Positions 8,550 to 23,663 of a stretch of 64,000 nt of DNA are shown piece by piece (the first letter of the stretch is position 1; each line of letters starts with the position of its first letter). The translations under genes and the position numbers were made by a program. Under the pieces are notes generated by a model that was not told where the DNA came from, searched no databases, and worked only from the letters and a program-made list of their open reading frames with translations. Origin of the DNA: Vibrio tubiashii (GTDB taxonomy: Bacteria > Pseudomonadota > Gammaproteobacteria > Enterobacterales > Vibrionaceae); NCBI GenBank assembly GCA_000775715.1, contig JRWQ01000002.1, positions 1 through 64,000 on the forward strand, in the 5' to 3' direction.

Positions 8550-9344
8550 TTAGTTCAAATTGTCTGGCAAAAATAGTGGCCCGATCGGCACTCTTGGTAA
8601 TTGGAATTCTTCTGGGTAATCAACGTCTACCAAGTATAAGCCTTCAGCCTTAGCCGTCGCCCCTGCTTGCTTGCGATCTTTGATCTCCAGAAGCTGTTTA
8701 ATCCACTCAGGTTTCTGCTCGCCACGGCCAACACAGATAAGGCTACCAGTAATATTACGCACCATGTGGTGTACGAACGCATTCGCTTTAATATCAATCA
8801 CCACATACTGGTTATGACGAGTGACATTAATGTGCATCATATTGCGCCACGGACTGCGTGACTGGCAGTGAGTCGCTCTGAACGAAGTAAAGTCATTCTC
8901 GCCTAACAGATATTGCGCTGCTTGATGCATTTTCTGCTCATCAAGCTCACCATGGTAGTGACTCACCCCAGAAGACAAAATACCCGGACGCAGCGCGCTG
9001 TTAAAGATGATGTAGCGATAACGACGCGCTGTTGCTGAGAAACGGGCATGAAACTCATCAGACACCTCTTTCGCCCAACGTACAGCGATATCATCAGGAA
9101 GGTTCGCATTAGCCCCCATAGTCCAAGCCACCATCTTGCGCGTTGCTGTGGTATCAAAGTGGACAACCTGCCCCGTACCATGAACACCTGCATCGGTGCG
9201 GCCCGCACACTGAACTTCAATAGGATGGTTTGCAACGATGCTCAATGCGCGTTCTAATTTCTCTTGGACGCTTTTCACTTCTCGCTGACGCTGCCAACCA
9301 AAATATTGAGTGCCATTGTATTCAATGCCTAAAGCAATTCTCAT
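8550..9344 (-). CDS. truA: tRNA pseudouridine(38-40) synthase
   Basis: 264 residues, normal TruA length. It isomerises uridines 38-40 in the anticodon arm of many tRNAs. The N-terminus [20 protein letters not shown] and the catalytic motif [18 protein letters not shown] (Asp nucleophile near residue 52) are diagnostic. [12 protein letters not shown] near residue 190 is the second conserved block. It lies between hubP/fimV and accD, the known Vibrio and Pseudomonas order. It is separated from hubP by 115 bp that includes a strong terminator, so it has its own promoter. Confidence 0.97.
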   Translation of the reverse strand: MRIALGIEYNGTQYFGWQRQREVKSVQEKLERALSIVANHPIEVQCAGRTDAGVHGTGQVVHFDTTATRKMVAWTMGANANLPDDIAVRWAKEVSDEFHARFSATARRYRYIIFNSALRPGILSSGVSHYHGELDEQKMHQAAQYLLGENDFTSFRATHCQSRSPWRNMMHINVTRHNQYVVIDIKANAFVHHMVRNITGSLICVGRGEQKPEWIKQLLEIKDRKQAGATAKAEGLYLVDVDYPEEFQLPRVPIGPLFLPDNLN

Positions 9345-9413
9345 CTAGATGTTCTCGTTGGATTATTAGAGCTAGGATCGATAGACCCTAATTTATGGGC
9401 GGCAAGTATATAC

Positions 9414-9445
9414 CAAAAAATAAGGGGGCTAAACCGCCCCCTTAT
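9414..9445 (-). terminator. Rho-independent terminator of hubP/fimV
   Basis: On the minus strand a 10-bp GC-rich stem (ATAAGGGGGC / GCCCCCTTAT, 9420-9445) closes on a six-base loop and is followed by a run of Ts (complement of the A-run at 9414-9420). It sits 15 bp after the hubP stop. Confidence 0.9.
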
Positions 9446-9459
9446 CCATCTATAAGTGC

Positions 9460-14763
<5,304 letters not shown>

Positions 14764-14913
14764 ATAAGGCTCAGCTATGTGCTCAATAAAATTTAAAGAC
14801 AATGATCTGTTAAATATATCGGATAAACAGCCTAAAACTATAGGCAGATAAGCAAAAAATGTGTGTCCAACGCCATATTCGCATTAATCTCACACAAATT
14901 TTCATAATTCGAT

Positions 14914-14943
14914 TAAAAAAGCCTCACACAATGGCAAGGCTTT
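14914..14943 (-). terminator. Terminator of the pdxB-asd unit
   Basis: AAAGCCT (14918-14924) pairs with AGGCTTT (14937-14943); on the minus strand the hairpin is followed by TTTTTTAATC. It lies 40 bp after the asd stop. Confidence 0.75.
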
Positions 14944-14982
14944 AGTTAGATAATTGTCAGCAACAGCTGAAATTTTATGGAC

Positions 14983-15996
14983 CTAATAGTAATCGCGAAT
15001 CAACACTTCAGCGATTTGAACAGCGTTTGTCGCCGCACCCTTGCGCACATTATCTGCCACAACCCATAAATTTACCCCGCTATGATGGCTGATGTCATTG
15101 CGAATACGGCCAACCATAACGTGATCTTTACCGCCAGCATCGCGAACTTGCGTTGGGAAGTCGTCGCCATGGAACACTTCGATGCCTTCGGTCTGCTCGA
15201 GTAGGTTAATCACCTCTTGCGCGTCAATCGGAGCACAGGTCTCTAGGTGAACGGCTTCAGCATGACCGTAGAACACGGGAACACGCACACACGTTGGGTT
15301 CACTGTGATACCTGGATCATTGAAGATTTTTTGCGTTTCCCACACCATCTTCATCTCTTCGCGGGTGTAACCGTTTTCCATAAATTGGTCGATTTGTGGA
15401 ATACAGTTGAACGCGATTTGCTGCGTGAACTGCTCATTCTCAGCAGGCATACCGTTAAGTAGCTTCGCAGTTTGACCTGCTAACTCATCGATACCGGCTT
15501 TACCTGCGCCCGATACTGACTGGTAAGTTGATACGTTGATACGCTCTATACCTACTGCATCATGAATCGGCTTCAACGCTACTAGCATCTGAATCGTTGA
15601 ACAGTTCGGGTTCGCGATGATGTTGCGGTTACGAAATTCTGCGATCGCCTCAGGGTTTACCTCAGGCACCACAAGCGGAATGTCGTATTCGTAGCGGAAC
15701 TGTGAGGTATTATCAATCACGATAACACCTTCATCTGCCGCGATTGGCGCCCATTTAGCAGACAAATCTCCACCAGCCGAGAACAAGGCGATGTGCGCTT
15801 GAGACCAATCAAACTCTTCTACGTTCTGTACACGAACAGTTTTACCATTAAAACGGTAAGTCTTACCTTCGCTGCGCTCACTGGCTAGCAAGTAAATCTC
15901 ACCGACTGGAAATTTACGCTCTTGCAGCACTTCTATAATCGTTTCGCCGACTGCACCAGTCGCGCCTAAAACAGCAACATTATATTGTTGGCTCAT
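14983..15996 (-). CDS. asd: Aspartate-semialdehyde dehydrogenase
   Basis: 337 residues. It reduces aspartyl-4-phosphate to aspartate semialdehyde with NADPH, the branch point to lysine/diaminopimelate, threonine and methionine. The N-terminal Rossmann motif [18 protein letters not shown] and the active-site Cys in NPNCSTIQM (near residue 132) are clear; a conserved His lies in the [12 protein letters not shown] block near 245. The sequence is the usC-type ASADH found next to fimV in Vibrio and Pseudomonas. Its start overlaps the pdxB stop by 4 bp (ATGA), so the two are translationally coupled. Confidence 0.95.
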   Translation of the reverse strand: MSQQYNVAVLGATGAVGETIIEVLQERKFPVGEIYLLASERSEGKTYRFNGKTVRVQNVEEFDWSQAHIALFSAGGDLSAKWAPIAADEGVIVIDNTSQFRYEYDIPLVVPEVNPEAIAEFRNRNIIANPNCSTIQMLVALKPIHDAVGIERINVSTYQSVSGAGKAGIDELAGQTAKLLNGMPAENEQFTQQIAFNCIPQIDQFMENGYTREEMKMVWETQKIFNDPGITVNPTCVRVPVFYGHAEAVHLETCAPIDAQEVINLLEQTEGIEVFHGDDFPTQVRDAGGKDHVMVGRIRNDISHHSGVNLWVVADNVRKGAATNAVQIAEVLIRDYY

Positions 15997-17126
15997 TGAC
16001 TTACCTCAACCTGAAAACCTAGTTTGGCTAGTGGCGATAGATTGCATTCCTCTCCACCGACTAACGTGACAGCACTGTACTCACGACGATCCCAGTAGTT
16101 CTTTCGCATTAGGTCAAACGACCCTGGCTTACTGATTTCGCGTCGGAATAAGGCGTCATCTTTACGCACATCATAGACTAGCTGCGTGATATTGTGCAGG
16201 GTTGCTTCGTCCCATGCTCTATCGAGTACCAATTGCGGTACTGGAGCGGTTGGCAGCAAGTCACTGGCATGCGCACGTAATTTGTTACCTAACAACTCGC
16301 AATAACTATTGAAGATCATTGTTGTTCCGCGAGCTTTCCCCTCTAGGCCATAGCCTGCCACATGAGGGGTTGCGAATGCTAACAGAGGGAGAAGCTCCAT
16401 ATCAACCTCTGGCTCAAATTCAAACACATCTAATGCCGCGGTAAAGCCATCGTTCTTACTTAAGCGCGTTTTCAATGCGGCGTTATCGACCACAGGACCT
16501 CGAGCAGCGTTGATTAAAATTTGGTCACAGCGTAACTTATCCAGCACCTGCTGATCGATAAGGTGGTGGGTAGGGTATTCTCCATCACGAGTAATTGGCG
16601 TGTGTAAGGTAATGATATCCGCTTGATTAAGCAGGTCATCTAGAGGCGTAAAGTCTCTTTTATCGCCTTGCGCTTGCTTAGGTGGATCGTTAATCAGCAC
16701 CTTGATGCCGATACCTTGCAAACACTGTTGTAAGTAACTGCCTACCTGCCCTGCACCGATAATGCCCACTGTTTTATCAAACACCGAGAAACCATGCTGC
16801 TGAGACAACACCATCATCACACTAAATGCGTACTCTGCTACACCCACTTTGTTACAACCCGGTGCGGCGGTGAAGAAGATGCCTTTCTCTTTAAGCAGTG
16901 CTTGATCAACATGATCCATTCCGGCTGTCGCGGTACCGACAAACTTGAGCTTGTTGGCTTTCGCAATCAGTTCAGCATTCACTTGGGTGACTGAACGAAT
17001 CATCAGTGCATCGACATCAACAAGGTCTTCAGCAGTTAAGGTGCGGCCAGATTTTAAAACTACCTCGCCAAGCTGACTAAATAGCTGCTCAGCATAAGGC
17101 ATATTTTCATCGACAAGAATTTTCAT
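15993..17126 (-). CDS. pdxB: Erythronate-4-phosphate dehydrogenase
   Basis: 377 residues, normal for PdxB. It oxidises 4-phospho-D-erythronate in the DXP-dependent pyridoxal 5'-phosphate pathway. It has the D-2-hydroxyacid dehydrogenase fold: [16 protein letters not shown] at the start, the NAD-binding GxGxxG-like [13 protein letters not shown] near residue 118, the conserved catalytic Arg/His blocks (NAARGPVVD near 230 and [12 protein letters not shown] near 252), and a C-terminal PdxB-specific dimerisation domain. It is cotranscribed with asd (4-bp overlap), and upstream lies the fabB terminator. Confidence 0.96.
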   Translation of the reverse strand: MKILVDENMPYAEQLFSQLGEVVLKSGRTLTAEDLVDVDALMIRSVTQVNAELIAKANKLKFVGTATAGMDHVDQALLKEKGIFFTAAPGCNKVGVAEYAFSVMMVLSQQHGFSVFDKTVGIIGAGQVGSYLQQCLQGIGIKVLINDPPKQAQGDKRDFTPLDDLLNQADIITLHTPITRDGEYPTHHLIDQQVLDKLRCDQILINAARGPVVDNAALKTRLSKNDGFTAALDVFEFEPEVDMELLPLLAFATPHVAGYGLEGKARGTTMIFNSYCELLGNKLRAHASDLLPTAPVPQLVLDRAWDEATLHNITQLVYDVRKDDALFRREISKPGSFDLMRKNYWDRREYSAVTLVGGEECNLSPLAKLGFQVEVSQ

Positions 17127-17215
17127 GGGGGTTTTGATTTGACTTTGAATGAGATTGATTGTGCTAAAAAGGTGAGTCAGTGTCGAGTTCTAAATTAACC
17201 CGCTAACAATAGATA

Positions 17216-17241
17216 GAAAAATGCCCGGCACTTGGCCGGGC
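17216..17241 (-). terminator. Rho-independent terminator of fabB
   Basis: GCCCGGC (17223-17229) and GCCGGGC (17235-17241) form a seven-pair GC stem with a five-base loop; on the minus strand it runs into ATTTTTCT. It separates fabB from pdxB. Confidence 0.8.
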
Positions 17242-17369
17242 GATAGTCCAGAACAAAAGGATCTTAACCCGCTCTCCATGGGCTAAAGTCTGCGTCTGTT
17301 AGATTAACCTTCAATGTTAAAAGTCAATCAGCTCTGGAAACTGGATTGCTCAGCAATGAGCTAATTCAG

Positions 17370-18581
17370 TTAGCCTTGGTATTTCTTGATTACTAGCGTA
17401 GCGTTTGTGCCACCAAAACCAAAACTGTTCGACATCACTGTCGTTAACTCTGCGTCACGCTTCTCCGTCACGATATCTAGACCTTGCGCCGCTTCATCTA
17501 GAGTTTCGATGTTAACGCTTGGTGCGATAAAGCTGTTTTCTAGCATTAACGTTGAGTAGATAGCTTCATGGACACCTGCTGCACCTAGAGCGTGACCAGT
17601 CATCGCTTTAGTTGCTGAGATTGCTGGGCTGTTGTCACCAAATAGCTCTTGGATCGCACCTAGCTCTTTAACGTCACCTACAGGCGTTGAAGTGCCGTGC
17701 GTGTTTACGTAGTCGATGCTGTCAACGTCTTGCATTGCCATCTTCATACAACGAATTGCACCTTCACCAGATGGAGCAACCATGTCGTATCCATCCGATG
17801 TTGCACCGTAGCCTACGATTTCACCGTAGATCTTCGCGCCACGTGCTAGTGCGTGCTCTAGTTCTTCCACAACTAGCATGCCGCCGCCACCAGAAATAAC
17901 GAAGCCATCACGATCGGCATCGTATGTACGCGAAGCTTTGTCTGGAGTGTCGTTGTACTTAGTAGAAAGTGCGCCCATCGCATCAAACATCATAGTTTGA
18001 GACCAATCTAGCTCTTCACCGCCACCAGCGAATACGATGTCTTGTTTACCGAGTTGGATAAGCTCCATCGCGTGGCCGATACAGTGTGCTGACGTTGCAC
18101 AAGCCGAGCTCATTGAGTAGTTCACGCCACGAATTTTAAATGGTGTCGCAAGACATGCTGAAACAGTAGAAGACATAGTACGTGGGACCATGTAAGGACC
18201 AACACGTTTTACGCCTTTAGCACGCATTGTGTCTGTTGCTAGCGTTTGGTTTAGCGCAGATGCGCCGCCAGAACCCGCAACGATACCAGTGCGATCGTTT
18301 GAAACTTGCTCGTCAGTTAGACCCGCATCTTCAATTGCTTGCTGCATTGATAGGTATGCATACGCAGCCGCATCACCCATAAAGCGCATCTGTTTACGGT
18401 CAATGTGCTCTGCTGGGTTGATTTTTAGATCACCCCAAACCTGTGAACGAAGACCTTGTTCTTTAAACTGCTCAGAGGCAGTAATACCAGATTTACCTGC
18501 TTTAAGAGACGCTAAAACTTCTTCGACGTTGTTACCGATACTTGAAACAATACCCATACCGGTGATTACGACTCGTTTCAT
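17370..18581 (-). CDS. fabB: 3-oxoacyl-[ACP] synthase I
   Basis: 403 residues from [16 protein letters not shown]; a possible upstream start 21 nt earlier would add MNYRNVI and is not supported by the family. It elongates acyl-ACP with malonyl-ACP and is essential for unsaturated fatty acid synthesis. The Cys-His-His triad is visible: Cys in [12 protein letters not shown] (near 163), His in [11 protein letters not shown] (near 298) and His in [11 protein letters not shown] (near 333), with the conserved Lys just before the last motif. The C-terminal [14 protein letters not shown] is typical. It is a single gene, divergent from mnmC as in E. coli. Confidence 0.97.
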   Translation of the reverse strand: MKRVVITGMGIVSSIGNNVEEVLASLKAGKSGITASEQFKEQGLRSQVWGDLKINPAEHIDRKQMRFMGDAAAYAYLSMQQAIEDAGLTDEQVSNDRTGIVAGSGGASALNQTLATDTMRAKGVKRVGPYMVPRTMSSTVSACLATPFKIRGVNYSMSSACATSAHCIGHAMELIQLGKQDIVFAGGGEELDWSQTMMFDAMGALSTKYNDTPDKASRTYDADRDGFVISGGGGMLVVEELEHALARGAKIYGEIVGYGATSDGYDMVAPSGEGAIRCMKMAMQDVDSIDYVNTHGTSTPVGDVKELGAIQELFGDNSPAISATKAMTGHALGAAGVHEAIYSTLMLENSFIAPSVNIETLDEAAQGLDIVTEKRDAELTTVMSNSFGFGGTNATLVIKKYQG

Positions 18582-18709
18582 TATGACATTCCTATAATTC
18601 AAAAATCCGCTAGATAATAACGAAGTTAACGGGGAAAAGTGGTCAGCTTTCCCTTAAAACCGTACAATTGCAATCATATTCTCGTTTTTAAGTACCCATT
18701 TTCTGCACT

Positions 18710-20731
18710 ATGATCTCGATTACCAATGCTCAGCTAGGCTGGAATGACGTCGGCACCCCTGTTTCTGACCAGTTCGACGATGTCTATTTTTCTAACGTTA
18801 ACGGCTTAGAAGAGACTCGTTACGTGTTCCTACACCAAAATCATCTGCCACAAAGATGGCAAACGTATGAACAACGTCGTTTCGTCATCGCTGAAACAGG
18901 CTTTGGAACTGGGCTAAATTTCTTAGCGGCATGGCAGTGGTTTGATCAATTTAGGCAGCAGAACCCAGATGCGCCATTGAAAGAGCTTCATTTTGTGAGC
19001 TTTGAGAAATACCCACTGAGCCAACAAGACCTAGTCAAAGCTCACCAATCTTGGCCTGAACTTGCTGAATATGCCGAAAAGCTACAAAAACACTACCCTA
19101 TCGCAGTACCTGAATGCCACCGTATTATCCTAGAAGATGGTGCAATCACTCTTGATTTGTGGTTTGGCGATATAAAAGATTGCATGCCTAAAGTGCCTGT
19201 CACTGAGCAAGGTCTTGTTGATGCGTGGTTCCTTGATGGCTTCGCGCCGAGTAAGAATCCTGAGATGTGGAATCAAAACTTATTCGATGGCATGGCTAAA
19301 TTAGCAAAGCAAGCGTGTACCTGTGCGACTTTTACCGCCGCAGGTTTTGTGCGCCGAGGCTTAATCGAAGCTGGCTTTGAGATGAAGAAAGTCAAAGGCT
19401 TCGGTACCAAACGAGACATGATTGCAGGTCATCTACCTCAGCGGAAAGCAGCCTCAAACTTTAAACCCTGGTTTGCTCGAACATCTGCCGAATCGTTAGA
19501 TTCAATCGCCATTGTCGGCGGCGGGATCGCCAGTGCAACCCTAGCCAAAACCTTAGTCCGCAGGGGCAAGAAAGTCACACTTTACTGCCAAGACGAAAAA
19601 CCTGCTCAAGGCGCATCAGGCAATCGTCAAGGCGCCGTCTACCCGCTATTAAATGGTGAGCACTCAGGCGTATCTCGCTTCTTTGCTCCTGCGTTCCTAT
19701 TTGCTCGCCAGTTTGTTGAGCAAGCAGCCGACGAAATCAAATTCGACCACAACTGGTGTGGTGTGACGCAGTTAATGTGGGATGATAAATCGACAGAGAA
19801 ACTTAACAAGATGCTAGAGGGGGGATTCGATAACAAACTTGTTCACCGTCTAGATAACACGGAAACCAGTTCAACTATTGGGTTGCCGATTGATATTAGC
19901 AGTGTCCACTACCCACTTGGTGGATGGTTATGCCCTGCTGAACTGACGCAAGGGTTGATTGCCAAGCTTAAAACCAGCGACCGATTTACCGCCCATTTTG
20001 ATACCAAGATAGACGCGCTCGATTGGGATGAACAGACACAAACTTGGACGCTCACATCCGCTGGTAACAAGTTCACTCACTCGGCAGTGGTCGTTGCCAA
20101 CGGTCACCAATTTAATGAGTTTAAACAAACCGCCCACATCCCACTTGGTCAAGTCAAAGGTCAAGTTAGCCATATACCAACCACGGATGCACTTTCTCAA
20201 CTTAAAACCGTACTGTGTTACGACGGTTATATGACGCCTGTAAATCCGAACAACGCTCATCACTGCATCGGAGCGAGTTACGATCGTTCTAATATCGACG
20301 ACGAGTTTGACTCGGCGGCGCAACAAGACAACGCTGACAAACTGCGTAAATGTGTGCCCAACCAAGATTGGCCTGAGCATGTCGATACGAGCGGAAATTT
20401 GTCGCGTCAGGGTGTCCGCTGCGTGAGCCGAGATCATCTACCGTTTGTGGGTAATGTCGGTAAACTAGAAGAAATAAAGCAAATTTACGCTGATCTGCAC
20501 AAGAAGAAACCTGCACAAAATGCCGTTGAGGTACCGAGCTACCCAAACCTATTTTGCATGCTAGGGCTTGGTTCTCGAGGATTAAGCTCTGCGCCATTGT
20601 TAGCAGAAACTTTGGCCTCACAAATCTGTGCAGACCCCCTACCCTTACCTGTCGATGTGCTAGAAACACTTCATCCAAGTCGAATGTGGGTACGCAAGCT
20701 GCGCAAAGGGAAAGCGATTACAGAGCTTTAA
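18710..20731 (+). CDS. mnmC: Bifunctional tRNA mnm5s2U34 methyltransferase / FAD-dependent oxidoreductase
   Basis: 673 residues, the fused MnmC type. The N-terminal SAM-dependent methyltransferase domain (about 1-240) has [14 protein letters not shown] near residue 63 and [17 protein letters not shown] near 170. The C-terminal domain starts with the FAD-binding [15 protein letters not shown] near 264. MnmC first removes the carboxymethyl group from cmnm5(s2)U34, then methylates it. It is divergent from fabB, a conserved arrangement in gamma-proteobacteria. A strong terminator follows 18 bp after the stop. Confidence 0.97.
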   Translation: MISITNAQLGWNDVGTPVSDQFDDVYFSNVNGLEETRYVFLHQNHLPQRWQTYEQRRFVIAETGFGTGLNFLAAWQWFDQFRQQNPDAPLKELHFVSFEKYPLSQQDLVKAHQSWPELAEYAEKLQKHYPIAVPECHRIILEDGAITLDLWFGDIKDCMPKVPVTEQGLVDAWFLDGFAPSKNPEMWNQNLFDGMAKLAKQACTCATFTAAGFVRRGLIEAGFEMKKVKGFGTKRDMIAGHLPQRKAASNFKPWFARTSAESLDSIAIVGGGIASATLAKTLVRRGKKVTLYCQDEKPAQGASGNRQGAVYPLLNGEHSGVSRFFAPAFLFARQFVEQAADEIKFDHNWCGVTQLMWDDKSTEKLNKMLEGGFDNKLVHRLDNTETSSTIGLPIDISSVHYPLGGWLCPAELTQGLIAKLKTSDRFTAHFDTKIDALDWDEQTQTWTLTSAGNKFTHSAVVVANGHQFNEFKQTAHIPLGQVKGQVSHIPTTDALSQLKTVLCYDGYMTPVNPNNAHHCIGASYDRSNIDDEFDSAAQQDNADKLRKCVPNQDWPEHVDTSGNLSRQGVRCVSRDHLPFVGNVGKLEEIKQIYADLHKKKPAQNAVEVPSYPNLFCMLGLGSRGLSSAPLLAETLASQICADPLPLPVDVLETLHPSRMWVRKLRKGKAITEL

Positions 20732-20748
20732 ATCAACAGACAATAAAG

Positions 20749-20785
20749 CGCCGTCTACCACTCTTCCGTGGTGACGGCGTTTTTA
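20749..20785 (+). terminator. Terminator of mnmC
   Basis: CGCCGTC pairs with GACGGCG and, inside, ACCAC pairs with GTGGT around a TCTTCC loop, with one bulged T. It is followed by five Ts. It overlaps the tail of the convergent FMN reductase unit and could work in both directions. Confidence 0.88.
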
Positions 20786-20799
20786 CTTCGATCAGAAAC

Positions 20800-21324
20800 C
20801 TAAACCAAGCTTGCGACGGCAGCCTTGATCTGCTCTGCGATCTCTGGATTGCGTAGTTGGCCAGACTCTAAGTCAAAATTATCGTAGAAGCTTGGCACTG
20901 AAACCGACGCTTTCACCTCTGCCCCGAAGTACTGTGCAGAGCCCGCAGCTGCAGCCAATACAGATTGCGCACCGCCTGGGCCAGGTGTAGCCGCTAGGTA
21001 TACCACCGGCTTATTTTGGAACACATTGCGATCAATGCGCGTTGCCCAATCGAACAAATTCTTATAAGCCGCAGGGTAATAGCCGTTGTGCTCTGCATAC
21101 GAGACGATAATGGCGTCCGCATGGGATAAATCAGCCAAAAAAGCCTTCGCGCCTTCCGCTTGACCAATCTCTTTTTCAGTATCTTCACTAAACATTGGCA
21201 CTTGATAATCATTTAGGTCGAGAACGGTCACTTCTGCACCCTCTACTTGGCTAGCAGCATAGGTTGCTAACGTCTTATTGATCGAGGTTGAACTGGTTGA
21301 TGCTCCGAACGCTACAATTTTCAT
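20800..21324 (-). CDS. NADPH-dependent FMN reductase-like flavoprotein
   Basis: 174 residues with a flavodoxin-like fold of the NADPH-dependent FMN reductase / azoreductase family. The N-terminal KIVAFGASTSSTSINKTLA supplies the FMN phosphate-binding loop, and SYAEHNGYYPAAYKNLFDWATR near residue 78 is the family's flavin-contacting and dimer motif. AATPGPGGAQSVL near 113 is the third conserved block. Probable cytosolic quinone or flavin reduction; the substrate cannot be told from sequence. It is a single gene, separated from yfcL by a large palindrome. Confidence 0.87.
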   Translation of the reverse strand: MKIVAFGASTSSTSINKTLATYAASQVEGAEVTVLDLNDYQVPMFSEDTEKEIGQAEGAKAFLADLSHADAIIVSYAEHNGYYPAAYKNLFDWATRIDRNVFQNKPVVYLAATPGPGGAQSVLAAAAGSAQYFGAEVKASVSVPSFYDNFDLESGQLRNPEIAEQIKAAVASLV

Positions 21325-21405
21325 AATCTATTTTCCTATCCGTATCTCGGGGTGTGCTTAATAGATTATTCTTTGGCCGAAAAACCAACAAGCGTAAAAA
21401 ACACA

Positions 21406-21436
21406 AAGGGTTGTTCGAAAATTTCGAACAACCCTT
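21406..21436. terminator. 31-nt near-perfect palindrome between yfcL and the FMN reductase gene
   Basis: A 15-base arm (AAGGGTTGTTCGAAA) at 21406-21420 is followed by one base and its exact complement at 21422-21436. It sits 30 bp after the yfcL stop, and on the minus strand a T-rich stretch (TTTGTGTTTTTT) follows, so terminator function for yfcL is the simplest reading. An operator for the FMN reductase gene downstream is an alternative. Confidence 0.65.
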
Positions 21437-21465
21437 CATATGCACAATACTCAGCGCTTAACCGA

Positions 21466-21729
21466 TTACACGTTGTTAGCCAATTCAATCCACAAATCAT
21501 TGACTATGGTACGATCAGCAGGCGTAAGTTCAGCTCGCGCAGCATCTAAACTAGCTTGAATACGCTCTTTAAGCGTTTCGACGTCGTGGATGCCCTCTTC
21601 TTCACATGCCGCAGCCGACAAAGAGATATGACCACGTAGATAGCCACCTGCAAACAGCTCATCATCAGATGCCGATGAAATACGCGCATCAATTAACTCT
21701 AATAGCTGTTCTTCAAATTCAATAATCAT
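21466..21729 (-). CDS. yfcL: YfcL family protein
   Basis: 87 residues, the normal size. The sequence MIIEFEEQLLELIDARISSASDDELFAGGYLRGHISLSAA matches the YfcL family, in which the short acidic helical protein has an FAGGYLRGHISL core. In E. coli yfcL lies beside epmC (yfcM) and mnmC, and that neighbourhood is kept here: mnmC, FMN reductase, yfcL, epmC. It has no signal peptide or membrane span, and its function is unknown. Confidence 0.9.
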   Translation of the reverse strand: MIIEFEEQLLELIDARISSASDDELFAGGYLRGHISLSAAACEEEGIHDVETLKERIQASLDAARAELTPADRTIVNDLWIELANNV

Positions 21730-21873
21730 CTTGCTTTAACGCCTAATCAGGTTACTTGCTAAAAGATTGGCAAGCTTCTCACATTGAGTTTTTCAACGCA
21801 ATCCAAACTGGGGCCTAGACACATAAGATGTAGTAGCTTTCGAGCATCCAAAACCACAATTAATTTACTGATT

Positions 21874-22404
21874 TTATTCAACTTTAAACATAGAAAACTT
21901 GAGTTCTTCCACTTTGTAATATGCTCTCAGTGCTTCAGACAACACCTTCACTCTTAAAGGTAACCCTTGACTAAAAATTTTCCCCACTTCTTGATGAACT
22001 TTAGTCATAAAAGCGAGCCGGTCTGGTTCAAAATCACCATTTAAATTATCGCAGCTAACAGTAAAGGGAAAATTGGCACTCTTAGCTAAGATCCATTCGT
22101 AAGCCTGTGGGCGAACCTCGACTTTTTCGAACTCTGCTTGAACTTGCGCGATACGACCATCTGGCTCATACCAGTAACCGAAGTCTTCCAACAAACGACG
22201 CTGTGGCCCAGCTACGCACCAATGCGCGATTTCGTGAAGACCTGAGGCATAGAAACCACGAGCAAATATAATCCGATGATGAGGATGACTATCATCTGCT
22301 GGCAGATAGATTGGCTCTTCTCCACCCAATTCAAGTTTGGTGTTGTACTGTTCTAAAAACGTGTCGTTGAAAATCCGGATCAAGTCTTGGTATTGATGGG
22401 TCAT
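21874..22404 (-). CDS. epmC: Elongation factor P hydroxylase
   Basis: 176 residues from MTHQYQDLIRIFNDTF, which aligns with the start of E. coli EpmC/YfcM. Longer in-frame starts exist at 22440 (ATG) and 22470 (GTG), adding up to 22 residues that lack family similarity; the ribosome site does not settle the choice. The HEIAHWCVAG motif (about 57-66) supplies metal ligands for this non-haem iron hydroxylase, and EPIYLPADDSHPHHRIIFARGFY precedes it. EpmC hydroxylates the beta-lysylated Lys of EF-P after EpmA/EpmB action. The family call is strong. Confidence 0.93.
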   Translation of the reverse strand: MTHQYQDLIRIFNDTFLEQYNTKLELGGEEPIYLPADDSHPHHRIIFARGFYASGLHEIAHWCVAGPQRRLLEDFGYWYEPDGRIAQVQAEFEKVEVRPQAYEWILAKSANFPFTVSCDNLNGDFEPDRLAFMTKVHQEVGKIFSQGLPLRVKVLSEALRAYYKVEELKFSMFKVE

Positions 22405-22620
22405 TGCTCGAACGGTAGTTGTGTGATTATCTTTCGGCATTCTCGCATGTTCATCCTTAATTGCAAACACACAAGGATTACAGTGCCATTAGAATTAGTT
22501 ATCTGAAACACACTTTCATACCGATAAAATCTCATTCGTCATCGTTCATATTTGGCACTACACTCACGCCTTAAAAATGTGACCAACTCGCCACTTCTGG
22601 CCTCTTATTGAGAATTCATC

Positions 22621-23244
22621 ATGCTGCTAAGTGTTTTATATATTGTCGGTATTACAGCGGAAGCCATGACAGGCGCATTGAGTGCTGGGCGAAGAAAAAT
22701 GGACTGGTTTGGCGTAATGCTGGTTGCCAGTGCGACCGCTATTGGTGGTGGTACTGTGCGTGACATTCTGCTTGGTCACTATCCGCTTGGTTGGGTAGAA
22801 AACCCTGAGTTCTTGGCCATTACTTGCGTTGCTGGCGTACTGACTACGGGACTAGCCAAGTGGGTGATTAAGCTTAAGGGTTTATTCATTCGACTTGATG
22901 CGCTCGGCTTAATTGTATTTAGCATCATAGGCACTAAGGTAGCCTTAGGCATGGGTCACCATGTGTTAATCTGTATGGTTGCCGCGCTAGTTACAGGTGT
23001 TTTTGGTGGACTGCTACGCGATCTGATCTGTCGCCAAACGCCTCTTGTTCTGCATGAAGAGTTGTATGCCTCTGTGGCACTACTCGCATCAGGCCTCTAC
23101 CTAACACTGCTAGAGTTCGGTGTGAATGACGTTACTGCCACCATCTCAACACTTATTTTCGGTTATCTATTGCGCATGGCTGCCGTTCGCTTTCAATGGC
23201 GACTACCTTCTTTCCATCTCGAGACTGAAGGCTCTATCCACTAA
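22621..23244 (+). CDS. TRIC/YadS-type (UPF0126) membrane protein
   Basis: 207 residues made of two homologous halves of three membrane spans each plus a seventh span, the trimeric intracellular cation channel architecture. The signature glycine motifs are present: TAIGGGTVRDILLG near residue 40 in the first half and GVFGGLLRDLICRQTPLVL near 125 in the second. Bacterial members form homotrimeric K+-permeable channels in vitro; an amino-acid or glycine-related role has been suggested for some. It is divergent from epmC and ends in a hairpin at 23273-23295. Confidence 0.9.
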   Translation: MLLSVLYIVGITAEAMTGALSAGRRKMDWFGVMLVASATAIGGGTVRDILLGHYPLGWVENPEFLAITCVAGVLTTGLAKWVIKLKGLFIRLDALGLIVFSIIGTKVALGMGHHVLICMVAALVTGVFGGLLRDLICRQTPLVLHEELYASVALLASGLYLTLLEFGVNDVTATISTLIFGYLLRMAAVRFQWRLPSFHLETEGSIH

Positions 23245-23272
23245 GCGTCAATCGTTAGCCGATCAATTTTAT

Positions 23273-23295
23273 GAGGCGGATAGTTATTCCGCCTC
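23273..23295 (+). terminator. Hairpin after the TRIC-type gene
   Basis: GAGGCGGA pairs perfectly with TCCGCCTC across a 7-nt loop, 29 bp after the stop. There is no T-run behind it, so it may be a weak terminator or an mRNA 3'-end stabiliser. Confidence 0.5.
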
Positions 23296-23663
23296 CGCAT
23301 AATATCAGCGTAAAATGTGAACCATCACAATCTATTGAAACTTAGTCATCCGCGCGCTAAATTTCTCCAGCAAAAACTATTCACCACTTGCGGCAAAATT
23401 GTCATTAATGCCTAGCGCACACGCGCCTTTCTACGTCATTACGAGATAATCATTCATATTGCAGAAACACATTGTTAAGCGATTAATTATTCGCCACTTT
23501 TTACTGTGACTATGTGCACACCGCAAGCAATTTATATACGGTAGCTTAATAAGGGTTACAGGGAGAACAACAACCAGCGAACTCTAACCCCACGTATTAT
23601 GGGTATAAAAATAACAGCGATAGAGTTCTCGCTTTTGCCACTCTAACCCAGAAGGATTTTACG
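23296..23663. other. Intergenic region upstream of the DUF885 gene, leader with predicted stem-loop
   Basis: No gene is seen. Close to the DUF885 start, GCGAACTCT (23577-23585) can pair with AGAGTTCTCGC (23622-23632) with a two-base bulge, and an inner ACCC/GGGT helix lies between them. ACTCTAACCC also occurs twice as a direct repeat (23581 and 23640), the second copy just before the AGAAGGA ribosome site. This may be a structured mRNA leader. Confidence 0.35.

Noticed and set aside
23316..23329. TGTGA-ACCA-TCACA, CRP-like palindrome
   Set aside because: The half-sites are perfect but the spacer is 4 bp, not the 6 bp required by CRP; FNR-type spacing would need TTGAT halves. Probably chance.
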